Source: Flavivirga jejuensis
GTDB taxonomy: Bacteria > Bacteroidota > Bacteroidia > Flavobacteriales > Flavobacteriaceae
DNA: 64,000 bases
Direction: 5' to 3'
NCBI RefSeq assembly: GCF_030540765.1
Contig: NZ_JAUOEL010000006.1
Span: 348,548-412,547 of the forward strand
How positions within the stretch are numbered: position 1 is the stretch's first letter; each line of letters opens with the position of its first letter. Under the pieces are notes generated by a model that saw only the letters and a list, made by a program, of their open reading frames with translations, did no database searches and had not been told where the DNA came from. The position numbers and the translations under genes are program-made. Shown here piece after piece: positions 26,617 through 36,283 of this stretch.

Positions 26617-27155
26617 TGCGTATAATATCAGGCACTCATAAAAGCAGAAAAATTGTTGCTCCAAAAAAATTACCAGTGAGACCAACAACAGATATGGCTA
26701 AAGAGTCCTTATTTAATATTATAAATAATCTGTTTTATTTTGACGACATTTCCGTTTTAGATTTATTTGCTGGCACGGGGAATATAAGCTATGAATTTGC
26801 ATCAAGAGGCACCCAAAATATTACCTGCGTAGACCAAGATTATGGCTGTATAAAATTTATAAACCAAACAGCTGAAAATTTAGAAATGCCAATAAACACT
26901 ATTAAAAGTGATGTTTTTAAATTTTTAGAAAAATCTAATTTGCAAACCAACATTATTTTTGCAGATCCCCCTTATAACTTTTTAGAAGAACAATTTGCTA
27001 AAATTCCAGAATTAGTGTTTCAAAATAATTTATTACTAGAAGATGGAATTCTAATTCTAGAGCACTCTAAACACACTAATTTATCTAACCTAAATCATTA
27101 TAGCTATTCTAAAAGTTATGGCGGTAATATGTTTAGTTTTTTCGAAATAGCTTAA
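26616..27155 (+). CDS. rsmD: 16S rRNA (guanine(966)-N(2))-methyltransferase
   Basis: RsmD methylates G966 of 16S rRNA in the assembled small subunit. The start MRIISGTHKSRKIVAPK, the SAM motif VLDLFAGTGNISYEFASRG and the catalytic IFADPPYNF (a D/NPPY motif) identify it. The 179-residue length is typical. Start and the preceding stop overlap in TAATG. Confidence 0.94.
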   Translation: MRIISGTHKSRKIVAPKKLPVRPTTDMAKESLFNIINNLFYFDDISVLDLFAGTGNISYEFASRGTQNITCVDQDYGCIKFINQTAENLEMPINTIKSDVFKFLEKSNLQTNIIFADPPYNFLEEQFAKIPELVFQNNLLLEDGILILEHSKHTNLSNLNHYSYSKSYGGNMFSFFEIA

Positions 27156-27311
27156 AGTCTACCTCTTCTTTTTTTTGTTAATTATTTTTTTTTCAGTATT
27201 TTAGACTTAATTCCTAAGATTTCCCGAGTTCTATACATGCTTTATCTCATCAAAAAATTATGATTATTTATGGTTCAATATTGAGTATTAACCTTAAAAA
27301 CCATAAATAAA

Positions 27312-27830
27312 ATGAAAAAACTCTTATTATTATTATTAGCAGTGATTCTTTTTATTGCTTGCGAAAAAAAAACACAACGTTACTTTGCAGAATCTGCTGA
27401 AATTGAAACATTAAAAGCTGGTATCAATGCCTACGAAACAGGCAACTGGGACAAATGGGAAAGTCATTTTGCAGACACTGCAAAAATATTTGTTAATTCT
27501 ATTAAACCTTTAACTGTTAAAAAAAGATTAGAAGGTTTAAAAGCCATGACTAGCGCTATGTCTGCTTATGGTTTTAACCATGACAAAGAATACATTGAAA
27601 TGGTTTTAGATAAAGAGGATGAAACATGGGTTTATTATTGGGCAACACACAAAGGTACTTTTGCTGCTAACAATAAAGAATTATCTGTGCCTGTGCACTT
27701 AGCTGTACAATTCGTTAATGGAAAAATTGTAGAAGAGTTTATTTACTTTGATGGTACAGGTATGAATTTAGAATTTGCTGCTATAGCAGCTGCCAAATTA
27801 GAAGCCGAAGCCGAAGTTTTAGAAGACTAA
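27312..27830 (+). CDS. Lipoprotein with NTF2/SnoaL-like domain
   Basis: A lipoprotein signal ends at LFIAC with the lipid-carrying Cys17. The remainder (IETLKAGINAYETGNWDKWESHFADTA... and VAVQFVNGKIVEEFIYFDG-like strands) has the cone-shaped NTF2-like layout of DUF4440/SnoaL proteins. An active site cannot be named. It is followed after 50 bases by another exported protein, so the two may be co-transcribed. Confidence 0.78.
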   Translation: MKKLLLLLLAVILFIACEKKTQRYFAESAEIETLKAGINAYETGNWDKWESHFADTAKIFVNSIKPLTVKKRLEGLKAMTSAMSAYGFNHDKEYIEMVLDKEDETWVYYWATHKGTFAANNKELSVPVHLAVQFVNGKIVEEFIYFDGTGMNLEFAAIAAAKLEAEAEVLED

Positions 27831-27880
27831 AATTACTAACCAAGTATTAGTTAACTAAAAATCAATTAATTTATAAATTT

Positions 27881-28627
27881 ATGAAAGCAATTAAAACAAC
27901 TTTAACCTTAGCATGCTTGCTATGCTTTACATGTAACGTGTCATTGGCTCAGAAAATGTTCTCAGTACATCAAGACAACGTAAAACCTTCAATGCTTATA
28001 GAGTACGAGAAAATTGCAAAAGAATTTATTGCAGCCACAGTAGAGCATAATGTACAAGATGAATGGTTGTCGGCAGTATCTAATGACTTTAAATATTTCT
28101 ACATAACTCCAATTGAGAATTTTGCTCAATTAGATAAAAATCCATATGTAGAAATGGCAACAACTATGGGTGGTAAATTCAAAGAGTTGTTTAATCGTCT
28201 TGATAAATGTTTAACAGCACATGGTTCATACATAGTTGTACTTGATGAAGCACTAAGCTATATGCCTGAAGGATCCAGAGAAGCACAAGAAGGTCAAAAT
28301 TATCGCAAATGGATTTATATGTATTACACACCCGAAAATGGTGATAAAGTAAAGGAAGGTATGAAAGCTGTTAAAGAACTTTTTATAAGTAAAGGGTCTA
28401 CAAATTATTACCGAATTTACAAAAATGGGTATGGTGCCATGGAAAATTACTATATGGTGGCTATTTCGGCTAAAGACGAAATAGATGAAGCAACCAAAGC
28501 CAAAGCCAATGAAGAATTGCTGGGACCAGACCGCTGGGAAACTTTTAGCAAAGTAATAAATCACATATCCAGAATAGAAGAATATCATGGAGAAATGAGA
28601 CCTGATTTATCTTATGCTCCAAAATAA
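27881..28627 (+). CDS. Exported protein of unknown function
   Basis: A Sec signal peptide (residues 1-23, ending SLAQ) precedes a 225-residue domain rich in Lys, Glu and Tyr. Repeated strand-helix segments (MFSVHQDNVKPSMLIEYEKI; MYYTPENGDKVKEGMKAV; MVAISAKDEIDEATKAKANE) suggest tandem dimeric alpha/beta-barrel (ABM/Dabb-like) units. That fold guess is inference. It follows the NTF2-like lipoprotein. Confidence 0.75.
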   Translation: MKAIKTTLTLACLLCFTCNVSLAQKMFSVHQDNVKPSMLIEYEKIAKEFIAATVEHNVQDEWLSAVSNDFKYFYITPIENFAQLDKNPYVEMATTMGGKFKELFNRLDKCLTAHGSYIVVLDEALSYMPEGSREAQEGQNYRKWIYMYYTPENGDKVKEGMKAVKELFISKGSTNYYRIYKNGYGAMENYYMVAISAKDEIDEATKAKANEELLGPDRWETFSKVINHISRIEEYHGEMRPDLSYAPK

Positions 28628-28632
28628 ACTAT

Positions 28633-28712
28633 TGTAAAACTTAATTAATGTGAATTCGTGAAATTCGTGTCAAAATTTTTTAGAAGTTGAAAGCGAAATG
28701 AATTAAAGTACA
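28633..28712. repeat. Dispersed intergenic repeat, partial copy 3
   Basis: TGTGAATTCGTGAAATTCGT continuing GTCAAAATTTTTTAGAAG and GAAAGCGAAATG matches the 3' half of the element at 61225-61364, including the repeated ATTCGTG units. The 5' hairpin half is missing. Confidence 0.7.
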
Positions 28713-28779
28713 GGATATCCTTTGAAATACAGCTGATACCAATAAAATATATACTACTGCTAACCAATTTTAATAGAAG

Positions 28780-28810
28780 CCCCTTCTTAAAAGCAAGAAG
28801 GGGTTTCTTA
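28780..28810. terminator. Bidirectional terminator hairpin
   Basis: CCCCTTCTT (28780-28788) pairs perfectly with AAGAAGGGG (28795-28803) around a six-base loop. A T-rich tail follows on the plus strand and a shorter one on the minus strand. It can end the exported-protein transcript from the left and rnpB from the right. Confidence 0.75.
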
Positions 28811-28815
28811 TATTC

Positions 28816-29159
28816 AAGTAAATCTATAAGCCGAATTCTGTTCATTCTAAACTCATTTCAGGATTTCCTAAAACAAGCACAAAAATACCTTATCATTTAT
28901 CTGCGCATATTGTTACCAATACACTTTAGCTGTCTACCCTCCAGCATCGAGCGTGCAGCCCTCAAACACTGGTTTACATGACATTGCACCACATAGAGTT
29001 TACCTGGTTTCACTACAGCATAACCTGTACATACTTTCTGTTGCACTTTTCCTAGTCTCACGACTGGTGGCCATTAACCACTATGTTGCACTATGGTGTT
29101 CGGACTTTCCTCCCAAATACTGAAATAAATCGGCACATGAGCGATAAGGCAATCTACTT
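28816..29159 (-). ncRNA. rnpB: RNase P RNA (bacterial class A)
   Basis: Read on the minus strand, the universally conserved GAGGAAAGTCCGAACACC lies at 29112-29095, AACAGAATTCGGCTTATAG is near the 3' end, and the two ends pair to form stem P1 (AAGTAGAT near 29159 with ATTTACTT near 28816). The central GAGGGTAGACAGCT-type segment is also present. The ribozyme trims pre-tRNA 5' ends together with RnpA. Ends are set by P1 and are accurate to a few bases. Confidence 0.93.
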
Positions 29160-29401
29160 AATAGCAAAATTACAATAAAGAAATTTTAAATTTCAAAAAA
29201 ACAAACAGAACTATTCCATAACTTTAAAATACACATCACTTTAACTCACAACTTCGAAATGAAGGGTGAAAATGCGATGAAATCTGGTATTTCTTAATTT
29301 CAGTACAGCATCGAATGAGGGCTTAAACACTTATCACCTATAGTTGTTAATAACTCGCTTTAAATTTCGTGAGCTTTATCTTTAATTTTAAACTGAATTT
29401 T

Positions 29402-29409
29402 TAACTTTG
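29402..29409 (+). promoter_or_regulatory. Candidate -7 element (TAACTTTG) of dnaX
   Basis: TAACTTTG fits TANNTTTG and sits 25 bases before the TTG start of dnaX, a spacing like that of other genes in the window. This supports the TTG start. Confidence 0.5.
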
Positions 29410-29434
29410 TTAAACACAAGTAAATTAAGAAAAA

Positions 29435-31174
29435 TTGGAGCACTTTGTAGTATCGGCTAGAAAATACAGACCTCAAACATTTAAAGATGTTGTTGGGCAG
29501 CAAGCTATTACAAATACATTATTGAATGCCATCGATAATAACCATTTAGCGCAAGCCTTACTTTTTACAGGGCCCAGAGGTGTTGGTAAAACGACCTGTG
29601 CTCGTATTCTTGCCAAAATGATTAATAGTGATGGCACAGAAACCAATGAAGAAGATTTTGCTTTTAATATTTTTGAACTTGATGCTGCTTCAAATAATTC
29701 TGTCGATGATATTAGAAGTTTAACAGACCAGGTTCGTATCCCGCCTCAGGTTGGAAAATATAAAGTCTATATTATTGATGAGGTACATATGTTATCTCAG
29801 GCTGCTTTCAATGCATTTCTAAAAACACTGGAAGAGCCTCCAAAACATTGTATTTTTATTTTAGCGACTACAGAAAAGCATAAAATTATTCCAACTATTT
29901 TATCTCGTTGTCAAATATTTGATTTCAAACGCATTACAGTAAAAGATGCTAAAGAATATTTAAAATATATTGCAGAAGAACAAGGCATAACTGCTGATGA
30001 TGACGCACTACATATTATTGCTCAAAAAGCAGATGGAGCCATGCGAGATGCTTTATCTATTTTTGATAGAGTGGTAAGCTTTTCGGGTAAAAATTTAACC
30101 AGACAAGCCGTTACAGAAAATTTAAATGTGCTTGACTACGAAACCTATTTCACAAGCACAGATCTCATTTTAGAAAATAAGATTCCTCAACTCCTATTAC
30201 AATTCAACAATACATTATCTAAAGGTTTTGATGGACATCATTATATTGCAGGACTAGCATCACATTTTAGGGATTTACTAGTAAGTAAAACCCCAGAGAC
30301 GATTGAACTACTAGAAGTAGGTGATCAAACCAAAACTAAATACTTAGAGCAATCTAAAAAAGCCTCCCAGGAATTCCTACTCCAAGGCATCAATCTGGCA
30401 AATGATTGCGATCTCAAATATAAAACCAGTAAAAACCAACGGTTACTTATCGAATTATGTTTAATGCAGCTTGCCTCTATCACTTTTGATGGAGAAAAAA
30501 AAAATAGCAGACATTACATAATTCCAGCGTCTTACTTCAAAAAGAAAGGCATTACTCCTATTCCTATAACAACTCCTAAACAGGAGCAAAATAATGTAGA
30601 AAGTGCTAATGCTAGCCCAAAACAGGAAAATGTAAAGGTTAAAGCATATAAATCTGATACTTCAGAGACTTTTCAAGTTAACGAACCCTCAAAAATTATT
30701 TTAAAGCAAAAAACCAAACGAACATCTGGTCTATCTTTAAGTAGTATAAGAGCAAAAAAAGAGCATCTTATTAAACAAATGGATGTTGTTATTGACGAAG
30801 AAGACTTACCTGTTGAAGATTTTACCGAAGAGGCACTTATAGCCGTTTGGAATACTTATATAGAACAATTACAAGCAAACGGAAAACACAATCTGGCTTC
30901 AATATTATCTATTGACACGCCAAAAGTAAAAGGAACTACTGTGCATTTAGAATTTCCTAATGCTACAAATAAAGTAGAAGTAGAACGCCAACAATACGGT
31001 CTTTTAGGTTTTGTTAGAAAGTCCTTAAACAATTTCGATATTAATTTATCCATTAGTGTAAACGAAGTTATGGAAAAGAAATACGCTTATACTGCTATGG
31101 ATAAATTCGAGAAATTAAAAGATAAAAACCCAAATATCGAAATTTTAAGAAGAACTTTCGATCTAGACATATAA
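29435..31174 (+). CDS. dnaX: DNA polymerase III subunits gamma and tau (clamp loader)
   Basis: The family N-terminus MEHFVVSARKYRPQTFKDVVGQ begins at a TTG codon; no in-frame ATG fits. Walker A is GPRGVGKTT (46-54), and DEVHMLS near residue 115 is Walker B, with SRCQIFDF (sensor/SRC) later. The usual zinc-binding cysteine cluster after Walker A is absent and replaced by a polar loop (INSDGTETNEEDFAF), which I believe is normal in Flavobacteriia. The C-terminal 200 residues are the tau-specific region. The length of 579 is normal. Confidence 0.95.
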   Translation: MEHFVVSARKYRPQTFKDVVGQQAITNTLLNAIDNNHLAQALLFTGPRGVGKTTCARILAKMINSDGTETNEEDFAFNIFELDAASNNSVDDIRSLTDQVRIPPQVGKYKVYIIDEVHMLSQAAFNAFLKTLEEPPKHCIFILATTEKHKIIPTILSRCQIFDFKRITVKDAKEYLKYIAEEQGITADDDALHIIAQKADGAMRDALSIFDRVVSFSGKNLTRQAVTENLNVLDYETYFTSTDLILENKIPQLLLQFNNTLSKGFDGHHYIAGLASHFRDLLVSKTPETIELLEVGDQTKTKYLEQSKKASQEFLLQGINLANDCDLKYKTSKNQRLLIELCLMQLASITFDGEKKNSRHYIIPASYFKKKGITPIPITTPKQEQNNVESANASPKQENVKVKAYKSDTSETFQVNEPSKIILKQKTKRTSGLSLSSIRAKKEHLIKQMDVVIDEEDLPVEDFTEEALIAVWNTYIEQLQANGKHNLASILSIDTPKVKGTTVHLEFPNATNKVEVERQQYGLLGFVRKSLNNFDINLSISVNEVMEKKYAYTAMDKFEKLKDKNPNIEILRRTFDLDI

Positions 31175-31184
31175 AATACTACAT

Positions 31185-31754
31185 ATGAGTAAGTTTTTAT
31201 TTTTTACTATACTATCAATTGTTTTTTTATCAAGTTGCGACGGTAGAGATCGAATATATAAAACCAATGCCGAAATTTTAAAAGAAAATAAGCTTTTAGA
31301 ATCGTTTACTGAAGAAATAAAATTTGTTCCAGAAACATATACAGAAATTAAAACAGATACTATTTTTAATAATGGGTTTGAAGTTAAAATAAAATATCAT
31401 TCTTTAGAAAGCAATTTTGTTTTAGAAAACAGAAAATCAAAAAATGATTCTATAATAAAAATTCACCATAAAAATTTTGAAGCACAACTTCTGGTGTTAA
31501 AAAACAATACTATTATTAACGAAAGTTTAATCAATAAAAAACTTTTTTATGACTTTGGAAGCGCTACGTTTTGGAACCATGCCATCATGCAATTTATATG
31601 GATAGATTATGATACTTCAAACGAAGACACACTATACTTAAACACTTCTTTTTGTACTCCAAGCACAAATGAATGCAAAGATTTTACTATTAAAATCAAT
31701 AAACAAGGTGTGCTTCAAATTAAAAATATAGATATCGTTTCTAATACCATATAA
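31185..31754 (+). CDS. Predicted lipoprotein of unknown function
   Basis: The signal peptide ends FLSSC with the modified Cys18. The mature part (about 170 residues) is beta-rich and charged, with no domain I recognise. It lies 10 bases after dnaX and 2 bases before miaE, so it is probably in their transcript. Confidence 0.75.
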   Translation: MSKFLFFTILSIVFLSSCDGRDRIYKTNAEILKENKLLESFTEEIKFVPETYTEIKTDTIFNNGFEVKIKYHSLESNFVLENRKSKNDSIIKIHHKNFEAQLLVLKNNTIINESLINKKLFYDFGSATFWNHAIMQFIWIDYDTSNEDTLYLNTSFCTPSTNECKDFTIKINKQGVLQIKNIDIVSNTI

Positions 31755-31756
31755 TC

Positions 31757-32338
31757 ATGCTAGGACTAAAACTTCCAACAGACCCACGTTGGGTTAATAT
31801 TGTAGAAAAAAACATTGAAGAAATACTTACCGATCATGCTTTTTGTGAACAAAAAGCAACAAGCACAGCTATTTCTCTAATTGTGAGTTTTCCAGAGTAC
31901 ACCGAATTAGTACAAGAAATGACAGCCTTGGTAAAAGAAGAAATGAGTCATTTTAAAATGGTACATGATATAATTATAGAACGTGGTTGGACACTTGGTC
32001 GTGATAGACGCGACGATTATGTTATTCAACTTATAAGATTCTTTCCTAAGGGAGGTAGCAGAACAACACAATTAGTACATCGTTTACTCTATGCTGCGTT
32101 AATAGAAGCCAGAAGTTGCGAACGTTTTAGGTTGCTTTCCGAAGAACTTCAAGACAAAGAATTAGCGACCTTTTACAGAAACCTAATGGCTAGTGAAGCC
32201 AACCATTACACTATGTTTTTAGGTTTTGCCCGTAAGTACGGAAATAAAAAAGAAGTTGATACCAAATGGCAACAACTTCTAGAATATGAAGCGGAAATTA
32301 TGTCTAACTTAGGAACTCAAGAAACAATACACGGTTAA
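31757..32338 (+). CDS. miaE: tRNA 2-methylthio-N6-isopentenyladenosine(37) hydroxylase
   Basis: MiaE is a diiron monooxygenase that hydroxylates ms2i6A37 of tRNA. The diiron ligands fit EQKATSTAISL, EEMSHFKMVHDII (ExxH), EARSCERFRLL and ASEANHYTMF (ExxH) in a four-helix bundle. The 193-residue length matches the family. It is the last gene of the dnaX-lipoprotein-miaE set. Confidence 0.9.
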   Translation: MLGLKLPTDPRWVNIVEKNIEEILTDHAFCEQKATSTAISLIVSFPEYTELVQEMTALVKEEMSHFKMVHDIIIERGWTLGRDRRDDYVIQLIRFFPKGGSRTTQLVHRLLYAALIEARSCERFRLLSEELQDKELATFYRNLMASEANHYTMFLGFARKYGNKKEVDTKWQQLLEYEAEIMSNLGTQETIHG

Positions 32339-32500
32339 GAAATTGTTTAAATTTTATCCTTTAGCTTATTTTGTCGTCTTAAACTAAGCCTTCATTCTGC
32401 AGCAAAATGTCTTTAAATAGTGATGTTATTCGCATTTATTTTACCTTGACTGAGAACGTAATCACCCAAACTAATTCCAAAAACTAAACTTAAACAGTTT

Positions 32501-33028
32501 CTAAAACCTATAACCTATACCTATTTGTATATTTGAGTTTTTAGCCTCAACAAGTAAATCATCGTCAAAAACATTAGAAAAACCGTATGTATACCTGGCA
32601 TCTGCAAATAATACATGGCTTATTCTGTATTCAACACCGCCAACACCAGAATAAGCAAAGTTTTTAATCCCATCGTCTTCTTTGTGCACTTTAATTCCGA
32701 CCTGTGGACCTACTCCAATATGAATTTTTTGACTCACTTTAAATCTAAAAAAAATAGGAGCTTGTATGTAATCCAAATGCAAAGGTTCATCTTTAGCACC
32801 TTCTGCAGAAAACTGTATTTCTGGCATCAAAGAAATGGTTTTAGACAAACCTATGCTTGCAAAAAAACCAATATAAACACTATTTCTATGTTTATTACTA
32901 ACAATAGTGTTAGTATCAAAATCTAAATTTGAAATATTTAAGCCGCCTCTTACACCATACTTTATGTCTTGAGAAAAACCATAAAATGAAAAACCAAATA
33001 AGATTGTAAATAGTAATATTCTTTTCAT
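32501..33028 (-). CDS. Outer membrane beta-barrel protein (porin-like, OMP_b-brl)
   Basis: The protein begins MKRILLFTILFGFSFYGFSQ, a clear signal peptide, followed by GVRGGLNISNLDF and GVGPQVGIKV, the glycine/aromatic strands typical of small eight-stranded Bacteroidota barrels, and ends in YRF. I use start 33028 because the upstream in-frame ATG (33106) would bury the signal peptide. Mature length is about 155 residues. Confidence 0.85.
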   Translation of the reverse strand: MKRILLFTILFGFSFYGFSQDIKYGVRGGLNISNLDFDTNTIVSNKHRNSVYIGFFASIGLSKTISLMPEIQFSAEGAKDEPLHLDYIQAPIFFRFKVSQKIHIGVGPQVGIKVHKEDDGIKNFAYSGVGGVEYRISHVLFADARYTYGFSNVFDDDLLVEAKNSNIQIGIGYRF

Positions 33029-33130
33029 AATAAAATAAAGGTTTGGGATATAATCATAAGTAATTATACGGGTACGAATATATATTATAAAATCAAAAAC
33101 CAACAACTATAAAAGGTAAAGTGCATAATT

Positions 33131-34036
33131 TTACTGTGTATTACTAGAAACAGTATTGTAATAGATACTTTTAATTATACCATCTGCTAAACCAATTTTT
33201 GGAACATAAATATTTTTTGCCCCACTCCATTTCATCGAAGAAAGGTAAATTCGCATGGCAGGAATAATAACATCTGCTCTATCTTGATTTAACCCTAGTT
33301 CTGTAATACGTTCTTCATAAGAATAACTCTGAAGCATATTGTAATAGGTCGTTAAATAAAAATATGAAAGCGGCTTCCCCATGGCTTTTCCTGATACTTT
33401 AAATATTTTATTAATATTTCCACCAGAACCAATAACTTCAATTTTATGATAAATTTTTGCATGTTTTTCGATCCATGCCTCTAGTTCTTTCCAAGATTTC
33501 TTTTTAACAATATCATTAAGAAGTCTAACCGTTCCTATTTTAAAAGATTTCGAAGCGACTTGTACGCCTCTATGTATTACAGTAAATTCAGTACTACCAC
33601 CACCCACATCAACATAAAGATACGTTTTATTACTATCTATATACTTATGCAAATCGGTTGCTGCTATTATGGCAGCTTCTTCTTCTCCTTCAATGATATC
33701 TATACTTATTCCTGCTTCTTTTAAAACCAGATCGACCACTGCCTTACCATTTCCAGATTCCCTCATCGCAGATGTTGCACAAGCTTTATATTTTACCACT
33801 TTATGCGATTTCATCAATAATTTGAATGCTACCATGGTATCAACAATTCGTTGCGAATTTTCTTTGGAAATCTTATTTTCCACAAATACATCAGCACCTA
33901 GTCGTATAGGCACACGAACCAATGAGTTTTTCTTAAATTGTACAGGTTTTCCTTTTTGTTCAATGATATTTGAAATAAGTAACCTTACAGCATTAGAACC
34001 AATATCTATAGCTGCGTATTTCTTTATTGTAAGCAT
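33131..34036 (-). CDS. Exopolyphosphatase / pppGpp phosphatase (Ppx/GppA) family protein
   Basis: The ASKHA-fold signatures AAIDIGSNAVRLLI near the N-terminus, EEEAAIIA and YVDVGGGSTEF are present. At 301 residues it is the short two-domain form without the C-terminal HD domain. It lies one base after ppk1, so the pair sets polyphosphate synthesis against breakdown; it may also hydrolyse pppGpp. Confidence 0.9.
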   Translation of the reverse strand: MLTIKKYAAIDIGSNAVRLLISNIIEQKGKPVQFKKNSLVRVPIRLGADVFVENKISKENSQRIVDTMVAFKLLMKSHKVVKYKACATSAMRESGNGKAVVDLVLKEAGISIDIIEGEEEAAIIAATDLHKYIDSNKTYLYVDVGGGSTEFTVIHRGVQVASKSFKIGTVRLLNDIVKKKSWKELEAWIEKHAKIYHKIEVIGSGGNINKIFKVSGKAMGKPLSYFYLTTYYNMLQSYSYEERITELGLNQDRADVIIPAMRIYLSSMKWSGAKNIYVPKIGLADGIIKSIYYNTVSSNTQ

Positions 34037-34037
34037 A

Positions 34038-36113
34038 CTAACTATCTAACTTTTTTAAATAATAATCGTAAGTAGCAAATTGAGACCTTACTTTTTCTTT
34101 ATCATTTATTTTATAATTATTTTCTTGTGATTCACCTAATAGTCTGGCTTTAACATTGTCACTCCAGCTAATATTAAACGTCTCTATAATTTCTTTTTTA
34201 ATATCATCATCATAAATAGGACAGCTCACTTCTACTCTATTATCAATATTTCTGGTCATCCAATCTGCAGAAGAAATATAAATTTTAGAATCGCCATTAT
34301 TTCCGAATATATAAACTCTGGAATGCTCTAAAAACTTATCTACAACACTAATAACTTCAATATTTTCACTCATTCCTTTTACACCAGGGATTAAACAACA
34401 AATACCTCTAACTATCATTTGAATCTTTACACCAGCTCTACTTGCCTCATAAAGCTTATCAACCATTTTATAGCTGGAAATACTATTCATTTTTAACCTT
34501 ATATATCCTAATTCCCCGTTTTTAACAGCTTCAATTTCAGCATCTATTAATTTAAAAATTTCTTTTTGAGTATTATGTGGCGAAGTTATTAAGTGTTTAT
34601 AGGTATAAATTTTATAATTAGTCTCAAAGAAACTAAAAATCTTATTTACATCTTTTAAAATACGCTGGTCTGAAGTAAACAAAGTATAATCTGTATAAAT
34701 TTTCGCCGTAGATTCATTAAAATTTCCAGTACTCACAAAACCATAACGCTTCAGTTTTTTACCTTCCTCTCGTTCTACAACGCACATTTTACTATGCACT
34801 TTTAAACCTGTTACTCCAAAAATTAAATTAATACCTTCTCCCTCCATTTGTTGTGCATAATCTATATTGGCTTGCTCATCAAATCTAGCTTGTAGCTCTA
34901 TAGACACGGTAACCGATTTACCATTAATAGCTGCATTAATAAGCGAACTCGCTACATGCGATATTTCAGCTAAACGATAAATAGTAATCTTTATAGTTTT
35001 TACACTGGGATCTAAAGCAGCCTCTCTTAAAAACTTAACAACATAAGAAAAGGTTTGATATGGAGCTTGAAGTAAATAATCTTTTTCCTTAATAGCTTCA
35101 AAAATACTAGCCTCTAAGCTAAGCCCTTTAATAGGTAAAGCTTCTATTTTATTATAAAGAAGATCGTTTCTACCCAAACTAGGAAACCCCATGTAATCTC
35201 TTCTGTTATGGTAGCGCCCTCCAGGTATAATACTATCTGTATCATCAATCCCCATCTTAGTCATTAAATACTGTAAGGTCTCTTGATCTATAGTCTTATC
35301 GTATACAAAACGAACAGGTTCACCAATTTTTCTGTGTTTAACACTATCGGAGATCTTCTCGATAAAACTTTTACTTAAATCACTTTCAAAATCCAACTCG
35401 CCATCACGAGTAATTTTTATCATGTGAGCAGAAATACTCTTATAGTCGAAAATATTAAAAATATCACTTAAACAATGACGGAGTAAATCATCAATCATTA
35501 TAATATAACTCTTCTCACCATCTTTTGGCAACTCAACGAATCTATTAAAGGATTTTGGAATCTCTACTAATGCAAACTGCCTTTCATCATTACACATTAA
35601 CATTCTAACCGCTAAATAAGCACCACTATCTTTTAAATTAGGAAGTACTACAGAGTCGTTCAAAATAATAGTTACTAAAGCAGGGCTAACTTTCGTTAAA
35701 AAGTATTTTTTTATAAAATCATGCTGCGCATCATCAATTTGATTTTCATCAATAATATAAATATTTTCATCCTCTAGTCTTTGATGAATCGTATTTAATA
35801 TTTCTAAACTTTTACTTTGTTGTTTTATTACAATTTGAGTTATAATTTCCAGCAGTTCTTTTGCTTTTATACCTCCTAAAGCGTTCTTTCCTCCTTTCCC
35901 AGCTTCTACAATACGTTTTACAGTAGCATATCTAACTTTAAAAAATTCATCCAAATTGTTAGAAAAAATACCTAAAAACCGCAGACGTTCTATTAATGGT
36001 ACGTTTTCGTCTGACGCTTCTTGTAAAACTCGAGCATTAAATTGCAACCAACTTATTTCTCTATTTATATAATTATTATTTTGTAATTCTGGTTTTGTCA
36101 TTGAATAACTCAT
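34038..36113 (-). CDS. ppk1: Polyphosphate kinase 1
   Basis: PPK1 polymerises phosphate from ATP. The N-terminus YINREISWLQFNARVLQEA and the phosphorylated-His segment VHSKMCVVER (His about 438), TGNFNESTAKIYTDY, and the second His near 595 (EHSRVYIFG) are characteristic. The 691-residue length is normal. It is probably the first gene of the ppk1-ppx transcript, driven by a -7 element at 36130-36137. Confidence 0.95.
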   Translation of the reverse strand: MSYSMTKPELQNNNYINREISWLQFNARVLQEASDENVPLIERLRFLGIFSNNLDEFFKVRYATVKRIVEAGKGGKNALGGIKAKELLEIITQIVIKQQSKSLEILNTIHQRLEDENIYIIDENQIDDAQHDFIKKYFLTKVSPALVTIILNDSVVLPNLKDSGAYLAVRMLMCNDERQFALVEIPKSFNRFVELPKDGEKSYIIMIDDLLRHCLSDIFNIFDYKSISAHMIKITRDGELDFESDLSKSFIEKISDSVKHRKIGEPVRFVYDKTIDQETLQYLMTKMGIDDTDSIIPGGRYHNRRDYMGFPSLGRNDLLYNKIEALPIKGLSLEASIFEAIKEKDYLLQAPYQTFSYVVKFLREAALDPSVKTIKITIYRLAEISHVASSLINAAINGKSVTVSIELQARFDEQANIDYAQQMEGEGINLIFGVTGLKVHSKMCVVEREEGKKLKRYGFVSTGNFNESTAKIYTDYTLFTSDQRILKDVNKIFSFFETNYKIYTYKHLITSPHNTQKEIFKLIDAEIEAVKNGELGYIRLKMNSISSYKMVDKLYEASRAGVKIQMIVRGICCLIPGVKGMSENIEVISVVDKFLEHSRVYIFGNNGDSKIYISSADWMTRNIDNRVEVSCPIYDDDIKKEIIETFNISWSDNVKARLLGESQENNYKINDKEKVRSQFATYDYYLKKLDS

Positions 36114-36129
36114 TATTTAATAATGAGTA

Positions 36130-36137
36130 CAAATATA
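36130..36137 (-). promoter_or_regulatory. Candidate -7 element of ppk1-ppx
   Basis: On the minus strand this reads TATATTTG, a TANNTTTG match, 17 bases before the ppk1 ATG. This would leave a very short leader, and the second Met codon at 36101 is an alternative start. Confidence 0.5.
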
Positions 36138-36283
36138 TTCTATTTAAGCTAAACATTATTATTAAAAAAATATGAAATCTAAAGGTTTCAGAAAGGGTTA
36201 TACACTATGTATATATCAGATAGCGGCTCTTATAAAACATAAACAAGCATCATACAAAAACTGGTCCCTACTCAATAATTATA

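Noticed and set aside
28645..28845. Minus-strand frame over the repeat after the exported protein
   Set aside because: It shares its sequence with a frame at 61226-61408 only because both cover the dispersed repeat; the promoter and codon pattern of a gene are absent.
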